Assembly (NCBI GenBank): GCA_934654835.1
Contig: CAKUGY010000013.1
Location: 1-54,666, forward strand
DNA from: an uncultured Collinsella sp.
GTDB taxonomy: Bacteria > Actinomycetota > Coriobacteriia > Coriobacteriales > Coriobacteriaceae
Reading direction: 5' to 3'
DNA length: 54,666 bases
Shown here: in pieces, positions 1 to 6,970 of the stretch
How the letters are laid out: each line of letters opens with the position of its first letter
How positions within the stretch are numbered: position 1 is the first letter of the stretch
Program-made: the position numbers and the translations under genes
Notes under the pieces: model-generated
The model's database searches: none
Seen by the model: only the letters and a program-made list of their open reading frames with translations
Told to the model about the DNA's origin: nothing

Positions 1-26
1 CGGCCCAGCCCGCATTCGTACCGGCG

Positions 27-566
27 CTAGTAGTTCACCACCTGCTCCTCAAAGTACGCCCTCGGGTGGTTACAAACCGGACACACCTCGGGCGCCTCGG
101 CACCCACATGCAGGTGCCCGCAGTTCAGGCACTTCCACACCTTTACGCCCTCGCGCTCAAACACCTCGCCCGACTCGATACGCTCGACGAGTTTGTTGTA
201 GCGCTCCTCGTGCGCCTTCTCGACGGCGGCGACACCACGGAACTTCGCGGCGATCTCGACAAAACCCTCCTCCTCGGCGGTCTTGGCAAACTCGTCATAC
301 ATCGTGGTCCACTCGTAGTTCTCGCCCGCGGCGGCATCGCGCAGGTTGTCCAAGGTGTCGGGAACGGCTCCGTCGTGCAGATACTTAAACCACAGCTTGG
401 CGTGCTCGGACTCGTTGCCTGCGGTCTCGGCAAAGATATTCGAGATCTGAACGTAGCCGTCCTTCTTGGCCTTGGAGGCATAGTAGCGATACTTGGTGTG
501 CGCCTGGGACTCACCGGCAAAAGCGGTCTCGAGGTTCTTCTTGGTTTGGGAGTTCTCAAAATCCAT
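27..566 (-). CDS. rubrerythrin
   Basis: Non-haem diiron peroxidase that reduces hydrogen peroxide in the cytoplasm of anaerobes. The 179-residue protein has the usual two-part build. A ferritin-like four-helix domain covers about residues 1-135, with Glu-rich helices (FAGESQAHTKYRYYA, then AETAGNESEHAKLWF, then AAVEKAHEERY) that supply the iron ligands. A rubredoxin-like tail follows, with CLNCG and CPVCN knuckles. An in-frame ATG at 587 is possible. I chose 566 because GGGAAG lies seven bases upstream and the protein then starts MDFENSQTKKN, as in the family. It stands alone; a candidate promoter lies at 641-669. Family assignment is near certain. The physiological electron donor is not visible. 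Confidence 0.95.
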   Translation of the reverse strand: MDFENSQTKKNLETAFAGESQAHTKYRYYASKAKKDGYVQISNIFAETAGNESEHAKLWFKYLHDGAVPDTLDNLRDAAAGENYEWTTMYDEFAKTAEEEGFVEIAAKFRGVAAVEKAHEERYNKLVERIESGEVFEREGVKVWKCLNCGHLHVGAEAPEVCPVCNHPRAYFEEQVVNY

Positions 567-640
567 AGGTGTACTTCCCTTCAACACATGCCGCCCATAG
601 GCTTTGAGCGGCCTTGTCTTTAGGATGCCCTCATGCGCAG

Positions 641-669
641 AATCTAAACCTTACAATCCTGTTCTTCAA
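641..669 (-). promoter_or_regulatory. candidate sigma-70-type promoter for rubrerythrin
   Basis: On the minus strand TTGAAG (-35) and TAGATT (-10) are separated by exactly 17 bases, pointing at the rubrerythrin start about 75 bases downstream. Both hexamers are imperfect, so this is a suggestion from spacing and position only. Confidence 0.4.
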
Positions 670-680
670 ATTCGGGCGAG

Positions 681-1586
681 CTATACGCTCATCCAGCGGT
701 CGTCCTCGGCGCGGCAAAAGCCTTCGCGCTCAAGATCGGCCAAAATACCCGCGACCAACTCACGCTCGACCGACTCTCGGCCGGCAGCTGCCTCCATCTC
801 GTTAACGCCGGCAACGGCTTCATCGAGCGTAATGCCCGCCGGGTGCCCGTCGCGCGCCGCCAGCAGCATGCGCACGATGTGGGCGCGCTTTTGGCGACGC
901 GAGCCCTCAAACTTGGACTGACGGCTATAGCCTGCCGAGCGCCTGGAAGGATTGGGCAGCGTCTTTTTGAGGTACGCGCCGTAATCCAGCAACGCGTAGT
1001 ACCACGCGCGCGGCGTGTCGGCATCGTCTTGAGGCACGGCGAAGGGCGCGATCTCGTCCGCTACCGCACCGGGGGCAGCCGGACAAGCAGCTTGGATCAG
1101 CGGCACCAGCTCGCGATCGGGAACGGCAGGAACATCGGGAAAGAAATGATGCAGAAAGACCGTGCGCACGTTGGTCTCCAGATACACACCCGGAAGATCG
1201 AACGCAAACGAGCGGATGCCCTGCGCCGTCGCCGGGCCAATACCGGGCAGCGCGACCAGGTCGCGCGTCTCGCTCGGAAACACCCCGTCCCAGTCCTCCA
1301 CGACGCTCTGTGCGGCCCTGTGAAGCGCCAGAGCGCGGCGATTGTAGCCCATCCCCTGCCACGCATCCAAAACGTCCGACGGGGCGGCCTGAGCGAGCGC
1401 CTGGACGGTCGGAAAGCGGTCGAGCCATGCCGGCATGCGCGTCTCGACGCGCGGCACCTGCGTCTGCTGGAGCATGACCTCGGAGAGCCAGATGATATAC
1501 GGGTCGCGCGTGCGGCGCCACGGAAGGTCGCGATAACGCAGGACCCCTTCCGAACGAATCATCGAACGAAAGGGGTCCTGAATCAT
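681..1586 (-). CDS. MutY-like HhH-GPD DNA glycosylase lacking the iron-sulfur cluster
   Basis: Base-excision repair glycosylase of the helix-hairpin-helix superfamily, 301 residues. The N-terminal half reads like MutY: LPWRRTRDPYIIWLSEVMLQQTQV around residues 21-44 holds the expected Glu36, and the hairpin LPGIGPATAQGI sits near 113-124. Two features are odd. The segment matching E. coli MutY LDGNVKRV reads LETNVRTV, so the catalytic Asp position is Glu137. The four-cysteine cluster loop is missing: only two cysteines occur in the whole protein, and the region reads NPSRRSAGYSRQSKFEGS. There is no MutT-like 8-oxoG recognition domain of usual length. The start is supported by AAGGAG seven bases upstream. 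The rrf2 gene ends 21 bases upstream, so the two are probably cotranscribed. Substrate preference (A opposite 8-oxoG or another lesion) is uncertain. Confidence 0.8.
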   Translation of the reverse strand: MIQDPFRSMIRSEGVLRYRDLPWRRTRDPYIIWLSEVMLQQTQVPRVETRMPAWLDRFPTVQALAQAAPSDVLDAWQGMGYNRRALALHRAAQSVVEDWDGVFPSETRDLVALPGIGPATAQGIRSFAFDLPGVYLETNVRTVFLHHFFPDVPAVPDRELVPLIQAACPAAPGAVADEIAPFAVPQDDADTPRAWYYALLDYGAYLKKTLPNPSRRSAGYSRQSKFEGSRRQKRAHIVRMLLAARDGHPAGITLDEAVAGVNEMEAAAGRESVERELVAGILADLEREGFCRAEDDRWMSV

Positions 1587-1607
1587 AGCTATGCTCCTTA
1601 TGCTGCG

Positions 1608-2093
1608 CTATTCCTCCCGGCAAGCGCACGCGCAGGTGGCGTACTCGGGAAACGCATCGCGGTCGGCGAACCTGGGATCGACGGCCGGGAACTGACGGTG
1701 AGCGACGATATCGCCGAGCGAAACGGAATCGAGATAGTCGCGCATCAACGCCTGGGCTCCGGCCCACAGGGGATGATAGCAGCACGTGCCCATGCGCGCA
1801 CAGTCGCCATCGGGCGCGGTGCAATCGTTCATGACCATGGGGCCTTGTACGGCCTCGACAACCTGGCGGATGGTGACATCGTCGGGGCTCACCTTAAGGC
1901 GCATGCCGCCGTGAACGCCACGCAGGCTTTCCACAATGCCAGCCTGAACCAAACCGTGTTGAATCGAACGAGCAAACGAATACGGAATATTGACCTCTTC
2001 GGCAGCAGTGCGAACAGAAAGCAACCGCTCCGGCTCCTCGGCAAGCATCGCAAGCATGCGAAGGGCATAATCAGTCTTCCTCGATATGTCCAT
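1608..2093 (-). CDS. Rrf2-family transcriptional regulator with a cysteine cluster
   Basis: Winged-helix regulator of the Rrf2 family (IscR, NsrR, RsrR), 161 residues. The N-terminus MDISRKTDYALRMLAMLA and the recognition-helix region IPYSFARSIQHGLVQAGIVESLRGVHGG are typical. A cysteine group at about residues 91-105 (NDCTAPDGDCARMGTCCYH) matches the place where family members bind an iron-sulfur cluster, so redox, NO or iron sensing is likely. The C-terminus carries three more cysteines (CACACREE), which is unusual. A longer reading from 2213 exists, but AAAGGGG before 2093 and the family N-terminus favour the shorter start. It is first in a likely operon with the downstream glycosylase gene. 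The sensed signal cannot be told from sequence. Confidence 0.88.
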   Translation of the reverse strand: MDISRKTDYALRMLAMLAEEPERLLSVRTAAEEVNIPYSFARSIQHGLVQAGIVESLRGVHGGMRLKVSPDDVTIRQVVEAVQGPMVMNDCTAPDGDCARMGTCCYHPLWAGAQALMRDYLDSVSLGDIVAHRQFPAVDPRFADRDAFPEYATCACACREE

Positions 2094-2254
2094 GTTTCCC
2101 CTTTCAAGGAATACGAACAGCTCGAACGAGCTCCGGGGCCGAGCTTGTGTCGAGACGCCAAATGACCGCCTGGGCAACCAAATAATAAACTGGGTGCCCA
2201 CTGGATGCCGCACTTGGAGACAGAATGAATCAGATACGGCCTACAGTGCGATTT

Positions 2255-2283
2255 AGTATAACCTAACCCCCTGCTTCATTGAA
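2255..2283 (-). promoter_or_regulatory. candidate promoter of the rrf2-glycosylase operon
   Basis: Minus-strand TTCAAT and TATACT are 17 bases apart, about 160 bases upstream of the rrf2 start. Just beyond the -35 box lies the perfect palindrome TGTTGCGCAACA (about 2288-2299), a possible regulator site. The long leader leaves room for other promoters. Confidence 0.45.
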
Positions 2284-2399
2284 CGAGTGTTGCGCAACAA
2301 ACCCCCTGTTTGAACATATATATCAGTTGGGCTTGACTCACTCATTGCAAATGTGGTGATTTGGATGAAGGGGCGATAAGGATCGATGTCCTATTAAAC

Positions 2400-2430
2400 G
2401 CAAAAAGCCACGTCCGAAGACGTGGCTTAA
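2400..2430 (-). terminator. intrinsic terminator of tRNA-Asp
   Basis: AAGCCACGTC and GACGTGGCTT form a 10-bp stem around a four-base loop, followed on the minus strand by TTTTTG. It sits directly 3' of the tRNA gene. Confidence 0.85.
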
Positions 2431-2437
2431 ATTGCGT

Positions 2438-2515
<78 letters not shown>

Positions 2516-2561
2516 AGGCAGTCGTTCGCGTTTGTTTCCGCTCGCGTGCGCTGCGGGGATT

Positions 2562-2591
2562 AGTATACACAGAAGTCTGTCCGGCGCGCAA
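2562..2591 (-). promoter_or_regulatory. candidate promoter of tRNA-Asp
   Basis: TTGCGC and TATACT are 18 bases apart on the minus strand, ending about 45 bases upstream of the tRNA 5' end. The -10 box is strong and the -35 box fair. Confidence 0.55.
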
Positions 2592-2624
2592 CAACTTTTT
2601 TGAAAAAATTTTTGGGGCCTGTCC

Positions 2625-2767
2625 GGGAGGGTCTCCGGGGCTGAGGGCGGGGGTTAAGTTTGCTGCTCTACAGTCCTGCGCAAGACGGAAAGCACATTAA
2701 GTGCTTTCCTTTGCGTGCGGAACTCGCGACAAACTTAACCCCCGCCCTCAGCCCCGGAGACCCTCCC
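2625..2767. repeat. long nested palindrome with perfect 38-bp arms
   Basis: Arms at 2625-2662 and 2730-2767 are exact reverse complements over 38 bases, with a 67-base centre. The centre holds a second hairpin, GGAAAGCAC-ATTAA-GTGCTTTCC (2687-2709). The left arm reads GGGAGGGTCTCCGGGG and goes on to CTGAGGGCGGGGGTTAAG. No poly-T tract follows on either strand, so it is not an ordinary terminator. The whole stretch 2592-2880 holds no credible gene. Mobile palindromic element, extruded cruciform or structured RNA are all possible. Confidence 0.85.
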
Positions 2768-2880
2768 TGCCGTCACTTTCTTCGAAGACTTTGTTGCTCG
2801 CCGCTTCGCGGCTCGGGGTCCCCGTTCTCCGCGGCGGGGTTGTCTAAGGTTTTTGTTGAAACTCGGCCTTTGGCTCAAAG

Positions 2881-2915
2881 AAAACCGGGGGATGCAATCT
2901 GCATCCCCCGGTTTT
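2881..2915 (-). terminator. terminator downstream of the phosphodiesterase gene
   Basis: A perfect 15-bp stem (AAAACCGGGGGATGC with its complement) surrounds a five-base loop just 3' of the stop at 2923. The stem starts with AAAA and ends with TTTT, so it could work in both directions. Confidence 0.85.
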
Positions 2916-2922
2916 GTTGCGG

Positions 2923-3390
2923 TTACTCTAGGTCAATAAACTTGGTGCTTATGATCTTGCCGTCTTTTACTAGCATTCTGGCCATGGTGGGGCCTCTGGT
3001 GCCTCTGGGGTAGCTGGCGCTGCCTGGGTTGAGGACTAAGCAGCGACCCACTTGGGCTTCTTTGGTTACGTGGGTGTGACCGTTGATGGCTACGTCTACG
3101 GATCCCACCGGGAGGTCTTCGCGGTAGTGGGCTACGGCGAACTTGAGGCCTTCGTAGGTAAAGAGCGCCAAACGGTCTACATCGGGGCCGTAGTCGCGGT
3201 AGTAGTCGTTGTTGCCCAGCACTGCTCGCACGGGGGCGATGGTGCATAGGTGCTCGTAGTCCATCTCTGACGTGAGGTCGCCGGCGTGGATGATCAGATC
3301 TGCGCCCTTGAGCTCGTCCAGGAGCGCAGGCGAAAGATAGCCGTGGGTGTCCGAGATAATGTCGATGCGCTTGGCGCTTGCACTGTTCAT
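2923..3390 (-). CDS. YfcE/MJ0936-family metallophosphoesterase
   Basis: Small calcineurin-like phosphodiesterase, 155 residues, the usual size of the YfcE/MJ0936 group. The metal-binding motifs appear in order: ISDTHG near the N-terminus, HAGDLTS, LGNND, and NGHTHV in the second half. The C-terminal LNPGSASYPRG is also typical. Longer in-frame starts exist upstream (for example at 3420). I chose 3390 because GGAAGG lies six bases before this ATG and the protein then starts just before the first beta strand. Known relatives hydrolyse phosphodiesters in vitro, and the natural substrate is mostly unknown. The gene stands alone between two terminators. Confidence 0.9.
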   Translation of the reverse strand: MNSASAKRIDIISDTHGYLSPALLDELKGADLIIHAGDLTSEMDYEHLCTIAPVRAVLGNNDYYRDYGPDVDRLALFTYEGLKFAVAHYREDLPVGSVDVAINGHTHVTKEAQVGRCLVLNPGSASYPRGTRGPTMARMLVKDGKIISTKFIDLE

Positions 3391-3426
3391 GGGATCCCTT
3401 CCGCAAACGATTATGTCCATACATAC

Positions 3427-3475
3427 AAAAATGCCCCACGGCTCCGCAGACAATTGGTCTACAGGGCTGCGGGGC
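3427..3475 (-). terminator. imperfect terminator after the first lytR
   Basis: A 19-base stem with several mismatches (GCCCCACGGCTCCGCAGAC against GTCTACAGGGCTGCGGGGC) is followed on the minus strand by ATTTTTG. It lies just 3' of the response-regulator stop at 3483. Confidence 0.65.
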
Positions 3476-3482
3476 CATTGTG

Positions 3483-4199
3483 CTAGAGGCTCAGGGCCTT
3501 CTTGAGCGGTACGACGCGACGGCGCGAAACCGGTACGCGTTCGTCGACGCCCGTAATGCCCAACTGGATGGCGCCCGAGGGCACCGTCTCGACGTCCGTG
3601 ACGCACGCCAGGTTGACGATGTAGCGGCGGTGAACGCGGAAGAAGCCAAAGTCGCAGAGCTTGGCCTCGAACTGCGCCAGCGAGGTCGTCGACAAAAAGC
3701 GGTCGTCGACCGTATAGATGCAGGAGTAATCATCCTTGGCCATGATAAAGCGAATGTCGTCCACGGGGATGAGGACCTTGCGGCCGCCCTTTTCCACCGG
3801 GATGCGCTCGATGGTCACCTTGCTGTCCGTGACGGGCTTGGCGCGCTGCATGACCTTCTCGATCGCTCGATCCAGGCGAGCCTCCTCGACCGGCTTCATC
3901 AGATAGTCGACGGCATCCACATCGAATGCCTCGACCGCATGATCGCTGTACGCGGTCACAAACACGATCGCCGGCGGATTCTTGAGCTTATGCAGGGCCT
4001 CGGCAAGCTGCAAGCCCGAAGCGCCAGGCATCGAAATGTCGAGGAACACGACATCGACGCGACTCTCCATAAGCATCTCGATGGCGGAGCGAACGCTCGA
4101 CGCTTCTGTGATCGTGCCGATCTTGCCCGTCTGCTCGAGCAAGAAGCGAAGTTCCGAACGGGCCGGGGCCTCATCATCCACAATCATCGCACGCAGCAT
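3483..4199 (-). CDS. LytR/AlgR-family response regulator (system 1)
   Basis: Cytoplasmic DNA-binding response regulator, 238 residues. The receiver domain (about 1-118) starts MLRAMIVDDEAPARSELRFLL and carries the phospho-acceptor region VDVVFLDISMPG, then VFVTAYSDHAVEAF and the conserved Lys in DYLMKPVEE. A LytTR DNA-binding domain follows (about 135-238), with FIMAKDDYSCIYTVDDRFLSTT and FFRVHRRYIVNLACV. I chose 4199 over an in-frame ATG at 4220 because the former gives the family N-terminus and has AAAGG upstream. It is the last gene of a glycosyltransferase-kinase-regulator run. LytTR proteins bind pairs of short direct repeats; I did not identify such sites with confidence. Confidence 0.94.
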   Translation of the reverse strand: MLRAMIVDDEAPARSELRFLLEQTGKIGTITEASSVRSAIEMLMESRVDVVFLDISMPGASGLQLAEALHKLKNPPAIVFVTAYSDHAVEAFDVDAVDYLMKPVEEARLDRAIEKVMQRAKPVTDSKVTIERIPVEKGGRKVLIPVDDIRFIMAKDDYSCIYTVDDRFLSTTSLAQFEAKLCDFGFFRVHRRYIVNLACVTDVETVPSGAIQLGITGVDERVPVSRRRVVPLKKALSL

Positions 4200-4271
4200 A
4201 GGGATAAAACCTTTCGTCAACTAACTACGTCGGGCATCCGCCAACCGGCGTTAAACCCGTAACCAATTATT

Positions 4272-5615
4272 TTACTCTTGAATGTCGAAGATGCTCTCCG
4301 ACAAATCGAGATGCAGGAGCACTTTAGTGCCCTTGCCCGGTGCCGATTCGACGCGCGTATAAGAGTGCGGTCCATAAAAGCGATGGATGCGCTCCGAAAT
4401 ATTATGCATGGCAACACCGGCGCCGCCACCTTGCGGGGAGCTGGCGTCGGGGCGGGCAGAGCGCTCGTCAAACAGCCTTGCAGCCGTGCCCTCGTCCATG
4501 CCAACGCCGTTATCGGCCACCGCGATTAGAATTGCGTCATCGCCGTCTTGGTGGACGGTCACGTCGATCCTCAGGGCACCGTCGTCGCCCATGCCATGAC
4601 GCACGGCGTTCTCGACAATCGGCTGGATTACAAAGGCCGGGACCAACGTGTCCTCGACATTCTCCGAGACATCGAAGGTCGCCAGTACGCGGTCCTCGCC
4701 AAAGCGCGCCTTCTCAAACGTCAGGTAGCGCTTGGTCTGCGCGACCTCGCGCGACACGGGAATGAGCGAGCCCGAGTTGTCGAGCGTGGCGCGATAGAAC
4801 GAGGAGAACTCGCGCAGCAGCTCGCGGGCGCGCAGCGGGTCGGTGCGCGTAAACGACGCGATGGTGTTGAGCGTATTGAACAGGAAGTGCGGATTGATCT
4901 GAGCCTGCAGAGCACGCACCTCGGCACGAGCCGTGAGCTCCTTTTGCACCTCGAGCTCGTGGATGGCGAGCTGCGTGGACAGGATCTCGGCAAAGCCCGA
5001 GGCGAGCGCGTACTGGGTACGATCGACGGCGCGCGGGGTCTTGTAGTAGAACTTGAGCGTGCCGACGGTGCGGTCGCCCACCTTGATGGGCGCGATGATG
5101 CCGGCGGGGACCTGGTTGTGCGAACCATCCGAACCCACCACGTCCACCATGCGGTTAAACGACTGCACGATGCCGTGCTCGATGACGTAACGCGTGGCAA
5201 GCGTGTGGATGGGCGAATCGGGCAGCAGCTTTTCCTCGAACTCGCCTGCGCAGGCCAGCACGTTGCTCTCGTCGGTAATGGCAACCGTCATGGCGCGCGT
5301 CTCGGGCAAAATGCGCTGGCACACCAGACGTGCCGACTCCTGCGTCAGGCCGCCCTTGATGTCCTCGAGCATGGCAGACGCCACCGAGAGCGTCTCCTCG
5401 GTGTACTGCGAGCGCACCGAATCGGGATTGAGCGTCAAGAAGATAAAGATGCACAGAAAGATGCACAACAGCGCGCAGGCGACCACGGTCGCGATAGGCT
5501 CGATTCCGGTCGCCAGGGCAAAGACAAAGTACATCAGCACGCAAATGGCGCAAACGACGGCGATTATGCGAAAGATTGATATTGAACTATCGCGCTGGGC
5601 GCGGCGGTCGATCAT
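4272..5615 (-). CDS. LytS-type sensor histidine kinase (system 1)
   Basis: Membrane histidine kinase of the His_kinase/HATPase_c (LytS, YehU) class, 447 residues. Two N-terminal membrane helices (about 14-36 and 41-62) replace the multi-helix LYT sensor of classic LytS. A GAF-like region follows (about 70-215), then the phosphorylation motif INPHFLFNTLNTIASF with His near 243, and the ATP-binding domain with VIQPIVENAVRHGM and VADNGVGMD. Its ATG overlaps the TGA of the upstream glycosyltransferase gene by four bases, so translation is probably coupled. The regulator gene begins 72 bases downstream. The signal is unknown. Cytoplasmic GAF sensing or membrane-envelope cues are both possible. Confidence 0.93.
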   Translation of the reverse strand: MIDRRAQRDSSISIFRIIAVVCAICVLMYFVFALATGIEPIATVVACALLCIFLCIFIFLTLNPDSVRSQYTEETLSVASAMLEDIKGGLTQESARLVCQRILPETRAMTVAITDESNVLACAGEFEEKLLPDSPIHTLATRYVIEHGIVQSFNRMVDVVGSDGSHNQVPAGIIAPIKVGDRTVGTLKFYYKTPRAVDRTQYALASGFAEILSTQLAIHELEVQKELTARAEVRALQAQINPHFLFNTLNTIASFTRTDPLRARELLREFSSFYRATLDNSGSLIPVSREVAQTKRYLTFEKARFGEDRVLATFDVSENVEDTLVPAFVIQPIVENAVRHGMGDDGALRIDVTVHQDGDDAILIAVADNGVGMDEGTAARLFDERSARPDASSPQGGGAGVAMHNISERIHRFYGPHSYTRVESAPGKGTKVLLHLDLSESIFDIQE

Positions 5616-6799
5616 TCAGTCCCCTCCAGGATGCTGGTCAGTTGTGCGTCACGCCAGAGCCCGTCCATGATCTTGGGCCAGAAGCTCTGGAAACGCAGAT
5701 AGCTTGCGGCGTTTTGGCGTGCGTAGGTCTTGGCCTCGTCGATGCCGTGGCGCCAAATGCGCAGGTATCCCTCGTGCTCTCGGGTAAACATGCTGCGGAC
5801 CATGGCGGTCTTGCGCACACGGTCGTCGAGCTCGCGCGAAATCCACGGGCCCGGGTAGGGCATGAGCGACGCAGCCGTGACGGGGATGAGCTCCTGCTGG
5901 TGCGCGGCAAACGTCAGCTTGGCCCGCTCGTAGTACCAACGGTACACGTCCTGCATAAAGCGCGGCGAGCGCTTCTCGGACTCGGGCGGCAGGTGGCGCA
6001 CGGTCCACTCGTTATCGAACCACACGTCGTAGCCAAACATGCGCATGTTAAAGAGGTAGTCCAGGTCCTCGCCTCGGGTGATAAACGGATCGAAGGCCAC
6101 ACGGGTAAAGGCGCGGGCGTGCAGGGCCACAAGACCACCGCACACGTAGTTGGAGCGCGAGATGCGGGTGCCCGAGAGCGCCTTTTTCATCCAACGGTTG
6201 AACTCGATGCGCTTGGTCCACCAACGATGGCAGATGCCCACCTTGTCCGTGGGAGCCAACGGGGATCCGTCGCGATCGTAGAAGTACCCACTCTTGACCA
6301 AGATCGGCAGACCCTGGCGCGTCTGCTGACCCAGCGCGTAGGTCGCGCGCTTCATAAAGTCGGCGCCGATGACGGTCTCGTCGTCATCCAAGAAGACAAC
6401 CGCGTCGTGGCCGAGCACGGCGGCGCAGGCAAGCCCCATGTTGCGAATGGCGCCGTAACCGCGCAGGCTCACGCACTCGCCCGAGCCCTTGGGCGCAATC
6501 TGCGCCACACGGTCGGCAATGCGCGATGCCTGGGTATTGGTGACCACGGTGACCTTGAGCGCGGGGTGCGCGTCCACGATTTCGTGCACGCGCCTGGACA
6601 CATCGGCCGTGGCCGAGATGGGGCAGACCACCAAAAGGATGATCCGCGGAATGTCGCGCACCTGCTCGAGCGAGGCCAGGCAGCGGTCGAGCTCGGGGTT
6701 GGTGGCATTGAGCTGCGTCGAGTGGTCATAGGCGCCGGGAGCGTTTGCATGGGCATCATCGCCCGCCCAATATGTTGGGATCACAACCGTAGCGTTCAT
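5612..6799 (-). CDS. family 2-like glycosyltransferase
   Basis: Predicted nucleotide-sugar glycosyltransferase of the GT-A fold, 395 residues, no obvious membrane helix. The N-terminus MNATVVIPTYW, the segment SLRGYGAIRNMGLACA and the metal-binding acidic motif VVFLDDDETVIG mark a GT2-like enzyme. A later GEDLDYLFNMRMFGYDVWFDNEWTVRHLPP segment resembles the acceptor/catalytic-base region. Sugar and acceptor are unknown. GGGAGGG lies six to eight bases before the ATG at 6799. It is translationally coupled to a LytS gene (ATGA overlap), which suggests envelope glycan modification tied to sensing. A strong terminator hairpin ends only about 20 bases before its start codon. Confidence 0.85.
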   Translation of the reverse strand: MNATVVIPTYWAGDDAHANAPGAYDHSTQLNATNPELDRCLASLEQVRDIPRIILLVVCPISATADVSRRVHEIVDAHPALKVTVVTNTQASRIADRVAQIAPKGSGECVSLRGYGAIRNMGLACAAVLGHDAVVFLDDDETVIGADFMKRATYALGQQTRQGLPILVKSGYFYDRDGSPLAPTDKVGICHRWWTKRIEFNRWMKKALSGTRISRSNYVCGGLVALHARAFTRVAFDPFITRGEDLDYLFNMRMFGYDVWFDNEWTVRHLPPESEKRSPRFMQDVYRWYYERAKLTFAAHQQELIPVTAASLMPYPGPWISRELDDRVRKTAMVRSMFTREHEGYLRIWRHGIDEAKTYARQNAASYLRFQSFWPKIMDGLWRDAQLTSILEGTE

Positions 6800-6818
6800 G
6801 CTTTTCCCTCCCTGCAAC

Positions 6819-6856
6819 AAAAAAACGGGGCGCCGCCAAACACAGGCGGCGCCCCG
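6819..6856 (-). terminator. strong terminator between transporter and glycosyltransferase genes
   Basis: A perfect 12-bp GC-rich stem (CGGGGCGCCGCC with its complement) and seven-base loop are followed by seven T on the minus strand. It ends about 20 bases before the glycosyltransferase ATG, so it may also act as a leader attenuator. Confidence 0.9.
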
Positions 6857-6970
6857 CGACCTAGCTGACTCCATCATACCCACTTGGGCAAATCATTGCT
6901 CGGAAGTCAGAACCTTTTATGCGGATAACCCCAAAAGAGTACCGCGACGGGCGCAATAACCGCCCGGCGC

